From contig JBBQTB010000023.1 in NCBI GenBank assembly GCA_038213375.1, forward strand, positions 21,951-85,950: a stretch of DNA of 64,000 nucleotides, given 5' to 3'. Positions 44,031 to 52,465 of the stretch are shown piece after piece. Source of the DNA: JAAUTT01 sp038213375 (GTDB lineage: Bacteria; Bacteroidota; Bacteroidia; Bacteroidales; JAAUTT01). The position numbers and the translations under genes were made by a program. Under the pieces are notes generated by a model, which saw only the letters and a list, made by a program, of their open reading frames with translations, did no database searches and had not been told where the DNA came from. Within the stretch, counting starts at the first letter, position 1. Each line of letters opens with the position of its first letter.

Positions 44031-44231
44031 ATGCAGACATTTAAGAAAAACATAAAGATTGATGCTGAAACCGATCAACAGGCTGATGAAATAGTGGTGG
44101 CCATGATCGAAATGATGAAGATTATCCGCAAGGAAACATCAACGCAGGATTTTCTTAAGCTGGCCAAAGCTCTTCAGAAAAGGCCATCCCTTGTTCGTAC
44201 CGCACAAATAATGGCAGGCAATGGAAACTAA
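44031..44231 (+). CDS. Small helical protein
   Basis: A 66-residue predicted helical protein (TDQQADEIVVAMIEMMKII, QDFLKLAKALQKRPSL). No family recognised. Starts 4 bp after the coiled-coil gene and overlaps the next gene by 11 bp, so it is probably translated as part of the operon. Confidence 0.6.
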   Translation: MQTFKKNIKIDAETDQQADEIVVAMIEMMKIIRKETSTQDFLKLAKALQKRPSLVRTAQIMAGNGN

Positions 44232-45249
44232 AAAGGAAAACATCCTCGATCATCCCAAACGAATTCTTGTTGGAGGTGCAGTTATAGGGATAGGCGGCTT
44301 TGTACTTTACAAGTTCGTGAAAAAGATGATTGATGAATCCAAGAAGAAAAGTACTGAAAAACGAGCTGATGACAGTGCCGAGGTTCGCCAGGCAATGGCT
44401 TTTCGTTCTGCGATGAACCCTTCCGGTATCTCCTGGATGAAATCGTTTGACACCACCAATGTGACTGCCGTATTTGATGCTGCCAAACAGGTGAAAAAAC
44501 TGGATGATGTAATTGCGGCCTACAGCGATCTTTATAAAGATGATTTGATGATTGACCTGCAAAACGAGCTCAGTGCTTCGGATTACCAGAAGATTTTGAC
44601 AATGGTGTCGTCAAACCCTCAGAAGTCCGGAGGTACCGCTCCAATCAAATTTGCAGCCAAAGATCAATTGGTAGTTGCAAAGAAAGCGGTCAATCTGCGG
44701 TCTTCACCGGATGCAACCAATACTCTTTTATCCAAGCTGAAGATGAAGAACAATGTGATCCGTTTATCCAAAGCGGGAGAGTTTATCGGTTATGCAACTG
44801 GCAAACAGGCTTTCGATCAAAAGAATAACGTAAAGTTCATTGAAGTTGGTTACATCATGAAAAAAGACGGTTTGCCAGCTTCTTTAAAAGCACAGGCTGG
44901 GAAAAAGTTCATGTACTGGGTTTCTTCCAGCAGTGAGTTCGTAGACATTTTCCCGTACTTCAAAAACATGTGGTCGCAATATCCCTCTACTCAGAATGAA
45001 AGTGCTTACAAAAAACCTCTGGACTTTTATAGTGGTGTTGCCGGTCTGATCCAAAAACCGGTAGTTACCGTTCGCTCTACACAGGTACTGGATGAAGGAC
45101 TGAAAAATCCATTACCTGTTCGCTCAGCTACCCTGTTGGGCGATTATATCCTTACCCTTGACACTGGGAAAGGTAGTTATGTAAAATTCCGCACGGTTGA
45201 TAACTCCCTCCGTTGGGTGAAGGCCAATGATGCAGCCATTCGTGGCTAA
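44221..45249 (+). CDS. Membrane-anchored SH3b-domain protein
   Basis: A 342-residue protein with an N-terminal Gly-rich TM helix (ILVGGAVIGIGGFVLYKFV) followed by a basic KKMIDESKKKS. Around residues 150-220 it has a bacterial SH3-like domain (VVAKKAVNLRSSPDATN, GYATGKQ). A second SH3-like part lies near 285-342 (VTVRSTQVL, GSYVKFRTVDNSLRWVK). SH3b domains commonly bind peptidoglycan. With the lytic transglycosylase encoded next, it may help with penetration or release through the cell wall. Confidence 0.65.
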   Translation: METKKENILDHPKRILVGGAVIGIGGFVLYKFVKKMIDESKKKSTEKRADDSAEVRQAMAFRSAMNPSGISWMKSFDTTNVTAVFDAAKQVKKLDDVIAAYSDLYKDDLMIDLQNELSASDYQKILTMVSSNPQKSGGTAPIKFAAKDQLVVAKKAVNLRSSPDATNTLLSKLKMKNNVIRLSKAGEFIGYATGKQAFDQKNNVKFIEVGYIMKKDGLPASLKAQAGKKFMYWVSSSSEFVDIFPYFKNMWSQYPSTQNESAYKKPLDFYSGVAGLIQKPVVTVRSTQVLDEGLKNPLPVRSATLLGDYILTLDTGKGSYVKFRTVDNSLRWVKANDAAIRG

Positions 45250-45274
45250 CTCTTAATCATTAAACTCTTTATTC

Positions 45275-45850
45275 ATGATTCTACTTGATAAATTTAAGCT
45301 TAACAAAGGCGAAAAACTACCGGATATTGAACGCAGGATTCAGCAGGTATGTACCCTTTTAGGAATTAACCCAGCCTGGCTGATGATGGTGATGTGGAGC
45401 GAAAGCCGACTGAATGCACAGTCCGTAAATAAGCAGCCTGGTGACAGCGATAATCCACAAGTCAGAGCTGCAACAAGGGCAACCGGCCTTATACAGTTTA
45501 TGCCGGATACCGCATTGTACCTTGGTACTACTACCAAAGCCCTTTATGCCATGAATGTTATTGATCAGTTTGGTTATGTATACAAGTATTTCAAGCCTTG
45601 GACTGGTAAAATCAAAAGCTATTTCGATTTGTACCTGGTAACCTTTTTCCCGGATGCCATAGGCAAGCCCGACGATTACATTCTGCAAACCAAAAAACTC
45701 TCGGCTTCGGCCATCGCCAAGCAAAATCCATTCTTTGATGTGAACAAGGATGGAAAACTCACTGTGGGTGAAATTAAACGGCGCATGTACGAATCTATCC
45801 CCAAAGCCATTGTGGCCGAGGTTGTCTCAGAATTAGAAAAAAAAGTTTGA
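45275..45850 (+). CDS. Lytic transglycosylase with EF-hand-like loop
   Basis: A 191-residue SLT-type protein with catalytic Glu43 (MWSESRLNAQ), ATGLIQFMPDTAL and a following aromatic region. Near residue 152 is DVNKDGKLTVGEI, a Ca-binding EF-hand-like loop. The annotated stop lies just after an A8 run; removing one A extends the protein in frame through a natural TM tail to 45941. So the full-length product is probably membrane-anchored. It degrades peptidoglycan, typically for cell entry in membrane-containing phages. Confidence 0.75.
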   Translation: MILLDKFKLNKGEKLPDIERRIQQVCTLLGINPAWLMMVMWSESRLNAQSVNKQPGDSDNPQVRAATRATGLIQFMPDTALYLGTTTKALYAMNVIDQFGYVYKYFKPWTGKIKSYFDLYLVTFFPDAIGKPDDYILQTKKLSASAIAKQNPFFDVNKDGKLTVGEIKRRMYESIPKAIVAEVVSELEKKV

Positions 45851-45941
45851 ACTAGGAATCGGAGGTTTTATACTACTGGGAATGGGAGCCTGGTATCTGT
45901 ACAATAAACTAAAAGACAAAAAGAAAGGAAAACGAAAATGA
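45843..45941 (+). other. Probable C-terminal TM tail of the transglycosylase, +1 frame after an A8 run
   Basis: In the frame starting at 45843 the DNA encodes KFELGIGGFILLGMGAWYLYN then a basic KLKDKKKGKRK. There is no ATG before the hydrophobic helix, and the upstream part is separated from the transglycosylase only by the A8 run (45837-45844). The stop TGA at 45939-45941 overlaps the next ATG (45938), as expected of translated sequence. Either transcriptional slippage at the A-run or a one-base assembly error joins it to the transglycosylase. Confidence 0.5.
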
Positions 45942-46123
45942 AAAAATCAAAACGATACATCATCACTGTTCTTGCAGGTTTTAATCTTTCAACACTTGCA
46001 TTTCTCTCTGTTCTAAAAGGAATGGAAGGAGTTGCTACTGTTTGTGTGGGAGGCATCATGACTATTCTTTCCACCTATATCTGGGGAGAAACAAAACGAC
46101 CATCCAATTATCCTGAGCCATGA
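45938..46123 (+). CDS. Small two-helix membrane protein (holin-like)
   Basis: A 61-residue protein with two hydrophobic helices (IITVLAGFNLSTLAFLSVL and GVATVCVGGIMTILSTYIW) separated by a short turn (KGMEG), a basic N-terminus and a charged tail. The size and layout match small holins, and it lies between a lytic transglycosylase and a spanin-like protein. Overlaps the next gene by 4 bp. Confidence 0.55.
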   Translation: MKKSKRYIITVLAGFNLSTLAFLSVLKGMEGVATVCVGGIMTILSTYIWGETKRPSNYPEP

Positions 46124-46713
46124 AAGAAAAAGCCATATCGACAATTCTGTTCTTTTTTATTCTGTTTGTAGGCTTTGAGTTTGCAAAAATGTACTACAAA
46201 GAAAAGCGTGAAAGGGAAAGGATTACAGAGAGTTTCAAAGCTTCCGAACAGAAGTTAGTTTATTACAAAACTCAGAACGGACAATTAGCTGCAAAGAGCC
46301 ATGTTCTTCAGCTTCGCTATAATGAGGTCGAGCAAATCTTTCCAGTTATTCTTTCGGAGCTTCATAACCTGGATATCAAACCCAGGCATGTTACCCAATA
46401 TTCTGAAACGGTAGTCAAACAGGAAAAGGAAATCGTAATTAAACTCAGAGATAGTCTGATTTGCGATACTATTCATGCTAGGGTTTTCAAATATCAGGAT
46501 AGCTTTTATTCAGTTAAAGGTATTGCCATTGGCGATTCTCAAAAGGTACATATCACTTCCCTAGACAGCCTGGTTCAGGTGGTTTACAAGGCTAAACGAA
46601 TTCATCCGTGGCTTTTGTTCTTTTCCCGCCGGAGACTGGAACAGGTGATTACCTCTAAAAATCCGAACAGCACCATTTTGTATAATAAAACCATTCAAAT
46701 AGTAAGAAAATGA
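46120..46713 (+). CDS. DUF6549-like single-TM protein (spanin-like)
   Basis: A 197-residue protein with an N-terminal TM helix (ISTILFFFILFVGFEFA), a long helical coiled part (KREREERITESFKASEQ-like, ending near residue 75) and a C-terminal region with IKLRDSL. This layout is like the DUF6549 family seen in Bacteroidota phages, and like i-spanins (Rz). Probably spans from inner membrane into the periplasm. Function by layout only. Confidence 0.5.
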   Translation: MKEKAISTILFFFILFVGFEFAKMYYKEKRERERITESFKASEQKLVYYKTQNGQLAAKSHVLQLRYNEVEQIFPVILSELHNLDIKPRHVTQYSETVVKQEKEIVIKLRDSLICDTIHARVFKYQDSFYSVKGIAIGDSQKVHITSLDSLVQVVYKAKRIHPWLLFFSRRRLEQVITSKNPNSTILYNKTIQIVRK

Positions 46714-46895
46714 AGACACGAAAAACAAAGACCAGGAAGACTAAAACTACAGCCCGTAAGTCAACTCGAAAGAAAGTTGGAACTCGCAAAACAGCAGCCA
46801 GGAAGAAAACAGCTTCCAGCAAAACAAAGATTAAACGCACCATTGCCAGTATTAAATCCAATGTAAAAGCATTGGAAAAGGAAGTAAGCAAATAG
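46710..46895 (+). CDS. Histone H1-like basic protein
   Basis: A 61-residue protein made of Lys/Arg/Thr/Ala repeats (KTRKTKTRKTKT, KKVGTRKTAARKK), ending in a helical SIKSNVKALEKEVSK. It resembles bacterial H1-like proteins. It very likely binds and compacts DNA, which would suit genome condensation in a virion or repression of the element. Overlaps the previous gene by 4 bp and lies 6 bp before the methylase. Confidence 0.7.
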   Translation: MKTRKTKTRKTKTTARKSTRKKVGTRKTAARKKTASSKTKIKRTIASIKSNVKALEKEVSK

Positions 46896-46901
46896 AACTG
46901 C

Positions 46902-47672
46902 ATGGCTGGAAAGAATCAATATCAGCTTAACAAGGGAATCGAAGCCTTTATAAAGGAAAAGGATAGCAATAAAGAAAGCTATTCCGCTTCTGATATTGAG
47001 TTTATCTCGCAATACGAAGGCTCCGGTGGACAAGGAAAACAGGGAGCCAAAGGCGAAGGGGTGCTGTATGAATTTTACAGTCCTGCTTACATTGTTGACC
47101 TCATGTGGCAACTGGCATATCATCATGGTTATGACGAGACAGGTACTGTCCTTGAACCAGGCATTGCTACCGGAAGGTTAATAGCTCCTGCCCCGAATAA
47201 GAATAAATGCGTCGGGTTTGAAATCAATCCTATGTCTGCCCGTATTGCAGAATTGGCTTATCCGGGATTGGTTGTTTACAAAGGATATTTCGAGACAGCC
47301 TTTATGGAGCCGGAGCGTTTTACAAGGCGTTTACCCGCAGATAAGATAACCTGGCTCACACAATATCCCTTTTCCCTTGTGATCGGCAATCCTCCTTACG
47401 GGAAGTACAAGAACAGGTATAGCTCCTACTTTCCGAACCCCAGGATGCCGCAGATCGAACAGTTTTTTATGTATTATGGGCTTAAACTCTTAAGACAAGA
47501 CGGGTTACTCATTTACCTTACCAGTTCTAATTTTCTTCGCAACGGACTCAATTATAACAAAGCGAAGGAAGAAATCGGGAAACTGGCAGACCTGGTGGAT
47601 GCTTACCGTTTACCACCCGTGTTCCGCTTTTCCGATGTCCCGGTAGATATCATCGTACTAAAACGTAAATGA
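46902..47672 (+). CDS. Adenine-specific DNA methyltransferase (N-6, NPPY type)
   Basis: A 256-residue protein with SAM-binding VLEPGIATGRLI and catalytic motif GNPPYGKY (Asn163). These are the motifs of gamma-class N6-adenine methylases. It is much smaller than restriction methylases and has no recognition domain of its own. In DarB-like and COG4646 proteins the methylase precedes a SNF2-like helicase in one polypeptide; here the helicase is a separate gene three genes later, so it looks like a split version. Confidence 0.78.
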   Translation: MAGKNQYQLNKGIEAFIKEKDSNKESYSASDIEFISQYEGSGGQGKQGAKGEGVLYEFYSPAYIVDLMWQLAYHHGYDETGTVLEPGIATGRLIAPAPNKNKCVGFEINPMSARIAELAYPGLVVYKGYFETAFMEPERFTRRLPADKITWLTQYPFSLVIGNPPYGKYKNRYSSYFPNPRMPQIEQFFMYYGLKLLRQDGLLIYLTSSNFLRNGLNYNKAKEEIGKLADLVDAYRLPPVFRFSDVPVDIIVLKRK

Positions 47673-47678
47673 CAGGTT

Positions 47679-47939
47679 ATGAAACAATCCAGGAACATAA
47701 AAGACATAAGCGCCCCGGAACTGGAAAAGAAGCTCCGGGAGGAGATCCTCGATGGGTTAAAGAAAGTCACCAGGGCAAACAGTCCGCATCTCTGGTCTGC
47801 CATTTATAAAGCTGACGGCACTTTGAATGTAAAAGGCTATCAAAAGATCGAAGAAAGGCTTATCGGGCGTATTATCTCGGGAAGACTCACCCCGTTGGCT
47901 GCCATTCCTCAACTGGAACAGGAACTCGACCTGATGTGA
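47679..47939 (+). CDS. Small hypothetical protein
   Basis: An 86-residue predicted helical protein (LEKKLREEILDGLKKVTR, IEERLIGRIISGRLTPL). Six bp after the methylase stop, and overlaps the next gene by 4 bp. No family recognised. Confidence 0.6.
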   Translation: MKQSRNIKDISAPELEKKLREEILDGLKKVTRANSPHLWSAIYKADGTLNVKGYQKIEERLIGRIISGRLTPLAAIPQLEQELDLM

Positions 47940-48406
47940 TGGAGGCGAATACCCCGGCATATTACAGGGCAAGGCTTGGCATCTTCTGCCATTTCATACA
48001 AAAGGAACTGCCAGGTAATCCACTTTATGATACCGGAAAAAAGAACAGTCCTTACGAGTTATTAAAGCAGGGGTTTATTCATCCTGATATTAGGGAAAAG
48101 TTCGGGGATCGCATCGGAGACTATGAAAAGCAGGGGATCTGGATTTTGAATGACCCGCTGAGTTTTACCGAGATTTGCTCTTTTAATACCTGGTTTGCCA
48201 TGCACCCGGAAAAAGTGGCCGGAATTGAGATGGTAACGACAAGCCGTGATTTTCCTCTTACCATCAAAGGAACAAAAGATGATATAAGTCGGGTATTTGC
48301 CGAATTATCCAGACCACTAAATATTGACAAACAAAAGCGACTTCGTATTGCAAAGACTAAAGCTGAAGCAAAATTAAAACTACTTAATCTTACGAGGCTT
48401 GAATGA
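47936..48406 (+). CDS. Hypothetical protein sharing the helicase C-terminal tail
   Basis: A 156-residue protein with WILNDPLSFTEICSFNTWF and, at the C-terminus, DKQKRLRIAKTKAEAKLKLL. The helicase encoded just downstream ends with the very similar DKEKRIRIARVKAQAKLKML. So the two proteins share a basic C-terminal helix that may be a docking or targeting tag. No other family recognised. The gene ends at TGA (48404-48406), after which the same frame stays open into the next ORF. Confidence 0.6.
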   Translation: MMEANTPAYYRARLGIFCHFIQKELPGNPLYDTGKKNSPYELLKQGFIHPDIREKFGDRIGDYEKQGIWILNDPLSFTEICSFNTWFAMHPEKVAGIEMVTTSRDFPLTIKGTKDDISRVFAELSRPLNIDKQKRLRIAKTKAEAKLKLLNLTRLE

Positions 48407-48448
48407 ACAGAGGATAAAATATGGATCAGTGCAGAGCGCGCCTTATTG

Positions 48449-48652
48449 ATGGTACGGCAGAGAAACACGTTTCCCAAGGTTAAATCCTGGTACAGGAAAG
48501 GGCTTATTGCAAACAAGGTTTACGAAGCTGAGGGTTATCCCGAATTAAAGCTGATTGATGTTGGAGAGGGTACGCTACTACTGGATTTTAAATATTTAAA
48601 CTTATCATACTTCTATGGCAAACATGACGAACTGCGCATTATCAGGCGTTGA
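48449..48652 (+). CDS. Small hypothetical protein
   Basis: A 67-residue protein (MVRQRNTFPKVKSWYRKG, ELKLIDVGEGTLLLDF), basic and probably beta-rich. ATG 48449 is chosen; a TTG lies one codon before. It overlaps the helicase start by 38 bp, and the same frame is open back to the stop of the previous gene. No family recognised. Confidence 0.45.
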   Translation: MVRQRNTFPKVKSWYRKGLIANKVYEAEGYPELKLIDVGEGTLLLDFKYLNLSYFYGKHDELRIIRR

Positions 48653-51600
48653 GGGACTAACTGGACTGGGAGAACTTTCTCCATCAGCCCGTAAATCTAT
48701 CCGCGACCATAAAGACACTATAAGGAGTGTGCTCAGGCAATCTGAGCATTTCTCAGGTCTTGGTCTTGTGGAAGGTCGAAAAATACCTTTCCAGGAAGTA
48801 GTAAAGATGTACAACGAAGGGATTTCTGATGCAGAGATCAAAGCATGGGTATGGTACAAGCAGAAGCAAGGTATACCCATGACCTACTGGCGAAAGATTT
48901 ACCATGTGTCCGACAAAGACCTTCCTGCGCTTGTCAAAGAGGGGACTATGTTTATCTGCGGGGAGGATTATCTTCCCCTGCCCGTGTATTCTTATGGTAA
49001 TATGTACGAGCGGCGTGATCAGCTTTTACAGGATAAAGGGCATATTATCAAAACGTATGGGAATGCCGTTTTTGAAAATCACCTGAAAGTTATCACCGAT
49101 GCTATACCCAAGCCTCTTAGTGTCACCGATCCCGAACCAAAGGAACGACCTATCATCATGGCTATCTCCGAGATAGCACGAAACAAAAACAGCTATTCCA
49201 TTCATACAGTCCGCCCTGAATTCATGGATACCGAAAAAGCTGAACAGCTTACCAAAGTCAATGGTAAAATATCGGTAAAGAAGAATTCCGCCAGCAGTAA
49301 GTACAAGGTTATCCATTTAGAGTTCGATGGAGAAACCGATTATGCCCTTCGTGATGTATTTGTAAAATGGCTCTACACGCTTCAATCAGCCGACTTTGAT
49401 AAGAGCGGGGCCATTGATATTGCGGAATATTACATCTACAACAAGCCCCTGAAGGCTGATGAGATGACAGCCGACCAGAAGGCAGAGCTAAAAGCAAATG
49501 CCCGTAACGAAGGAGAAAAGCTCTTTTCACGCTTCCTGCATGAAGTTTTAACATCCGAAGATCAAAAACGCCTGGATGAAACCTGGAACCGCATGTACAA
49601 TGCACAAAGCGACATCAACCACAAGCGTGTTCCTGTCGGCTTTGAATGTTCATCCCGCTTTAAATCCGGGATATTGCAGATTACTCCTATCCAGCGGGAA
49701 GGAACGGCCTTCTTTGAAGCACTGGGTAGTGGTATTTGTGCTTTCGATGTCGGCGTTGGAAAGACCATGACCGCTATCATCAATATCGCTACCAATATTT
49801 ACTCCGGGAAATGCAGGCGGCCATTGGTTGTTGTGCCAAAACCCACCTACAAAAAATGGATCGGTGAGATCATTGGCTATACGGATAAAAATACGAAGGA
49901 ATTTGTGCCGGGTGTATTATCTTATACGGGAATCACACTCAATGATTGGAGCAATCTTGGAACAGGCATTAAAGAGAAAATAAACTTTTCAAAGCATGTT
50001 ACTGAAAACTCTGTTACTCTTGTTACTTACGAAGGATTCAAGCAGATAGGCTTTTCATCAAACGTGTCTGAAAAACTCTTTACCGAGCTTGTCAACATCC
50101 TTGGCCAGAGTGAGGAAAAGACAGCCCGTGATGCAGAGATCGACTACCAGAAATACCGTGAAAAGATCGGTATGGGTGAGAAGAACATGGTTTGCGACAT
50201 TGACACCCTTGGGTTCGATTACCTGGTGATTGATGAAGCGCACCGTTGCAAAAACGTCTTTGAGCAGGTAAAGAGCGATGACGAAGGCAACAAACGCTAT
50301 AACATCACATCCGCTGTGTCCGAAACGGGTATCAAGGCATTCTTTCATGCCAATTACATCCAGCGCACCTATGGTAACAATGTAATGCTCCTGACGGCAA
50401 CGCCTTTTGCCAATTCTCCACTGGAAATTTATTCCATGCTTTCGCTCGTTGCTTACGAGAGTATGCGTAAGAACTCCATTTACAACATCAATGCTTTCTT
50501 TGATATGTTCATACTTCCCACCGTGGAGTGGACGGCAAACTACAAGGAAGAAATTGTAGAAAAGGAAGTGATCAGGAGCTTCACCAATCGTCTTATTCTT
50601 CAAAAGCTTATCTACAATCACATCCTGTACAAAACAGGCGAAGAAGCAGGTGTAAAACGTCCCTTCAAGGTCAATCTCCCCAAGCTGTACGATAAAACCC
50701 CCGATGGAAAAACCTTAAAGTTAAGCCCCTCCAAACAGGTATTAACCTACATTGAACCTACGCCCAAACAGCGGCAGAACCAGGCTAAAACTGTAGCATT
50801 GGCACAACATGCCACAGAAGGAAAGCTGAACATGGGCGATCTGTTCCGAGCCCTGGCCTATAGTCTTGACAATGCCCTTTCCCCATACCTGTATGCTGGT
50901 AACATGGAAAGGCCAGAAGATTATAAGGAGTTCGTGGAGAACAGCCCTAAAATCCTTTTTGCCTGTGAATGTTGCCGCACAGTGAAGCAGTACCACGAAA
51001 AGCTTGCCAGGGAGCAGAGAGATGCTCCTGAAGTGCTGAAAGAAGTTTCCGGACAAGTCATCTATATGAACCGTGGAAAAGAGTTTTTCAGGTACATCAA
51101 GGAATACCTTGAAAAAGAGGTAGGCTACAAGAAAAATGTCCTGTACAACAACACCCGTTTTGATGAAGTGGAGATCCTTGACAGCTCCATCTCCGACATC
51201 AAAAAGGAAAACGTCAAGGAAGCATTTTTAGCGGGCACAGTAAAAATTATCATAGGTACAGCGACCATCCGTGAAGGGATAGATCTTCAAAAACGGGGAA
51301 CGGTGATATACAATCTTTACCCGGACTGGAACCCAACCGACATCCGGCAATTGGAAGGTCGCATTTGGAGACAGGGAAACGAGTTTGCCTTTGTACGCTC
51401 GGTGATGCCACTGGTGCAGGATTCGATGGATGTTTTCGTATTTCAGAAGCTGGAAGAAAAAACAGGACGCATCAACGACATCTGGTTTAAAGCTGACCGG
51501 GGTAATGTCCTGGATGTGGAAAGTCTCGATCCGCAGGAAGTAAAACTCGCACTCATCACCGATGTGGGTCGTATCACTGCTCTTTACTTTGATGAAGAAC

Positions 51601-52463
51601 GCAGAGAAGTGGAACGTGAGCTTACCCGTGCCAATGCCAGCCTTTCACAAGTAGATATGGTAAAAAATGGGATCCAGGAATACCTTAGCTATAAATCCAA
51701 ATTGATAGAGTGGATTGGTAAATTCTACAATGAAAAGCTTCTTGGCCATTGGGTTTTTGACAAGGGGCAGGTTGAAAGGAAGATCAAGGAGTACAAGAAT
51801 GTCCCGGACGAAAAAGAACAGGTTAAGAAAATAAAGGATCTGCAAAAGAAGGCCGAAGCATTAAAAACTGAGGTCGAAAAAATACAAACGAATTCATCAG
51901 TTTCTGATATTGAGCTTTTGGAATGCGGGAAAAAAATTCAAAAAGAAGTTCAATATTTCGGGAATTATTGGGTTGTGGATTATTTTAAGCAATCCATGAC
52001 AAGTGTCTACAAGATCGAGCGAACCATTCTGAAACCTAAACGACTTACCATCTTCGATGACCTTAGTTCTCTGGAAAGCGAGCTTAATAAAGACGTATCC
52101 GACATCCAGGCGAAGCTTGCAAATTACCGGGGTGGCCAGCATGGTGAAACCTCCAAACGTTTTATGGAGCTCCACAAGGAGATTGAAGCCAAGAAAGAAA
52201 CCCTGGCGGTAAAAGGCAAATCACCGATAGAGAGGGCTGAGGACTTTGCTCGCCTGAACTACCTGCTAAAGTATCTGAAAGATGATTTTGACCCGGAAAC
52301 CGATTCATTCCCGGAGCCGGAGGACACACCAGGAGAAACATCTCTCAAACAAAAAGCAACGCCGGTGTCGCCCTCCACAGATGCTGACAAGGAGAAACGA
52401 ATTCGCATTGCACGGGTTAAGGCGCAGGCCAAACTTAAAATGCTTGAACTTTTAAACATGTAG
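48615..52463 (+). CDS. Large SNF2/DEAH-type helicase (DarB/COG4646-like, without methylase)
   Basis: A 1282-residue ATPase. Walker A is FDVGVGKTMTA (Lys383), Walker B is VIDEAHRCKN (DEAH from residue 540), motif III LLTATPFANS; helicase C-terminal motifs IGTATIREGIDLQ and QLEGRIWRQGNE. Coiled-coil region near 1000-1200. The N-terminus has LSGVEGLTGLGELSPSARK, a motif shared with structural neighbours. The C-terminal tail DKEKRIRIARVKAQAKLKML matches a gene three kb upstream. It may remodel DNA or protect it from host restriction, as DarB does in P1; this is family-based inference. Confidence 0.8.
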   Translation: MANMTNCALSGVEGLTGLGELSPSARKSIRDHKDTIRSVLRQSEHFSGLGLVEGRKIPFQEVVKMYNEGISDAEIKAWVWYKQKQGIPMTYWRKIYHVSDKDLPALVKEGTMFICGEDYLPLPVYSYGNMYERRDQLLQDKGHIIKTYGNAVFENHLKVITDAIPKPLSVTDPEPKERPIIMAISEIARNKNSYSIHTVRPEFMDTEKAEQLTKVNGKISVKKNSASSKYKVIHLEFDGETDYALRDVFVKWLYTLQSADFDKSGAIDIAEYYIYNKPLKADEMTADQKAELKANARNEGEKLFSRFLHEVLTSEDQKRLDETWNRMYNAQSDINHKRVPVGFECSSRFKSGILQITPIQREGTAFFEALGSGICAFDVGVGKTMTAIINIATNIYSGKCRRPLVVVPKPTYKKWIGEIIGYTDKNTKEFVPGVLSYTGITLNDWSNLGTGIKEKINFSKHVTENSVTLVTYEGFKQIGFSSNVSEKLFTELVNILGQSEEKTARDAEIDYQKYREKIGMGEKNMVCDIDTLGFDYLVIDEAHRCKNVFEQVKSDDEGNKRYNITSAVSETGIKAFFHANYIQRTYGNNVMLLTATPFANSPLEIYSMLSLVAYESMRKNSIYNINAFFDMFILPTVEWTANYKEEIVEKEVIRSFTNRLILQKLIYNHILYKTGEEAGVKRPFKVNLPKLYDKTPDGKTLKLSPSKQVLTYIEPTPKQRQNQAKTVALAQHATEGKLNMGDLFRALAYSLDNALSPYLYAGNMERPEDYKEFVENSPKILFACECCRTVKQYHEKLAREQRDAPEVLKEVSGQVIYMNRGKEFFRYIKEYLEKEVGYKKNVLYNNTRFDEVEILDSSISDIKKENVKEAFLAGTVKIIIGTATIREGIDLQKRGTVIYNLYPDWNPTDIRQLEGRIWRQGNEFAFVRSVMPLVQDSMDVFVFQKLEEKTGRINDIWFKADRGNVLDVESLDPQEVKLALITDVGRITALYFDEERREVERELTRANASLSQVDMVKNGIQEYLSYKSKLIEWIGKFYNEKLLGHWVFDKGQVERKIKEYKNVPDEKEQVKKIKDLQKKAEALKTEVEKIQTNSSVSDIELLECGKKIQKEVQYFGNYWVVDYFKQSMTSVYKIERTILKPKRLTIFDDLSSLESELNKDVSDIQAKLANYRGGQHGETSKRFMELHKEIEAKKETLAVKGKSPIERAEDFARLNYLLKYLKDDFDPETDSFPEPEDTPGETSLKQKATPVSPSTDADKEKRIRIARVKAQAKLKMLELLNM

Positions 52464-52465
52464 CC

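Noticed and set aside
48404..48652. Read-through of the TGA at 48404 joining two adjacent frames
   Set aside because: The second frame has its own plausible ATG (48449) and no readthrough context could be recognised.
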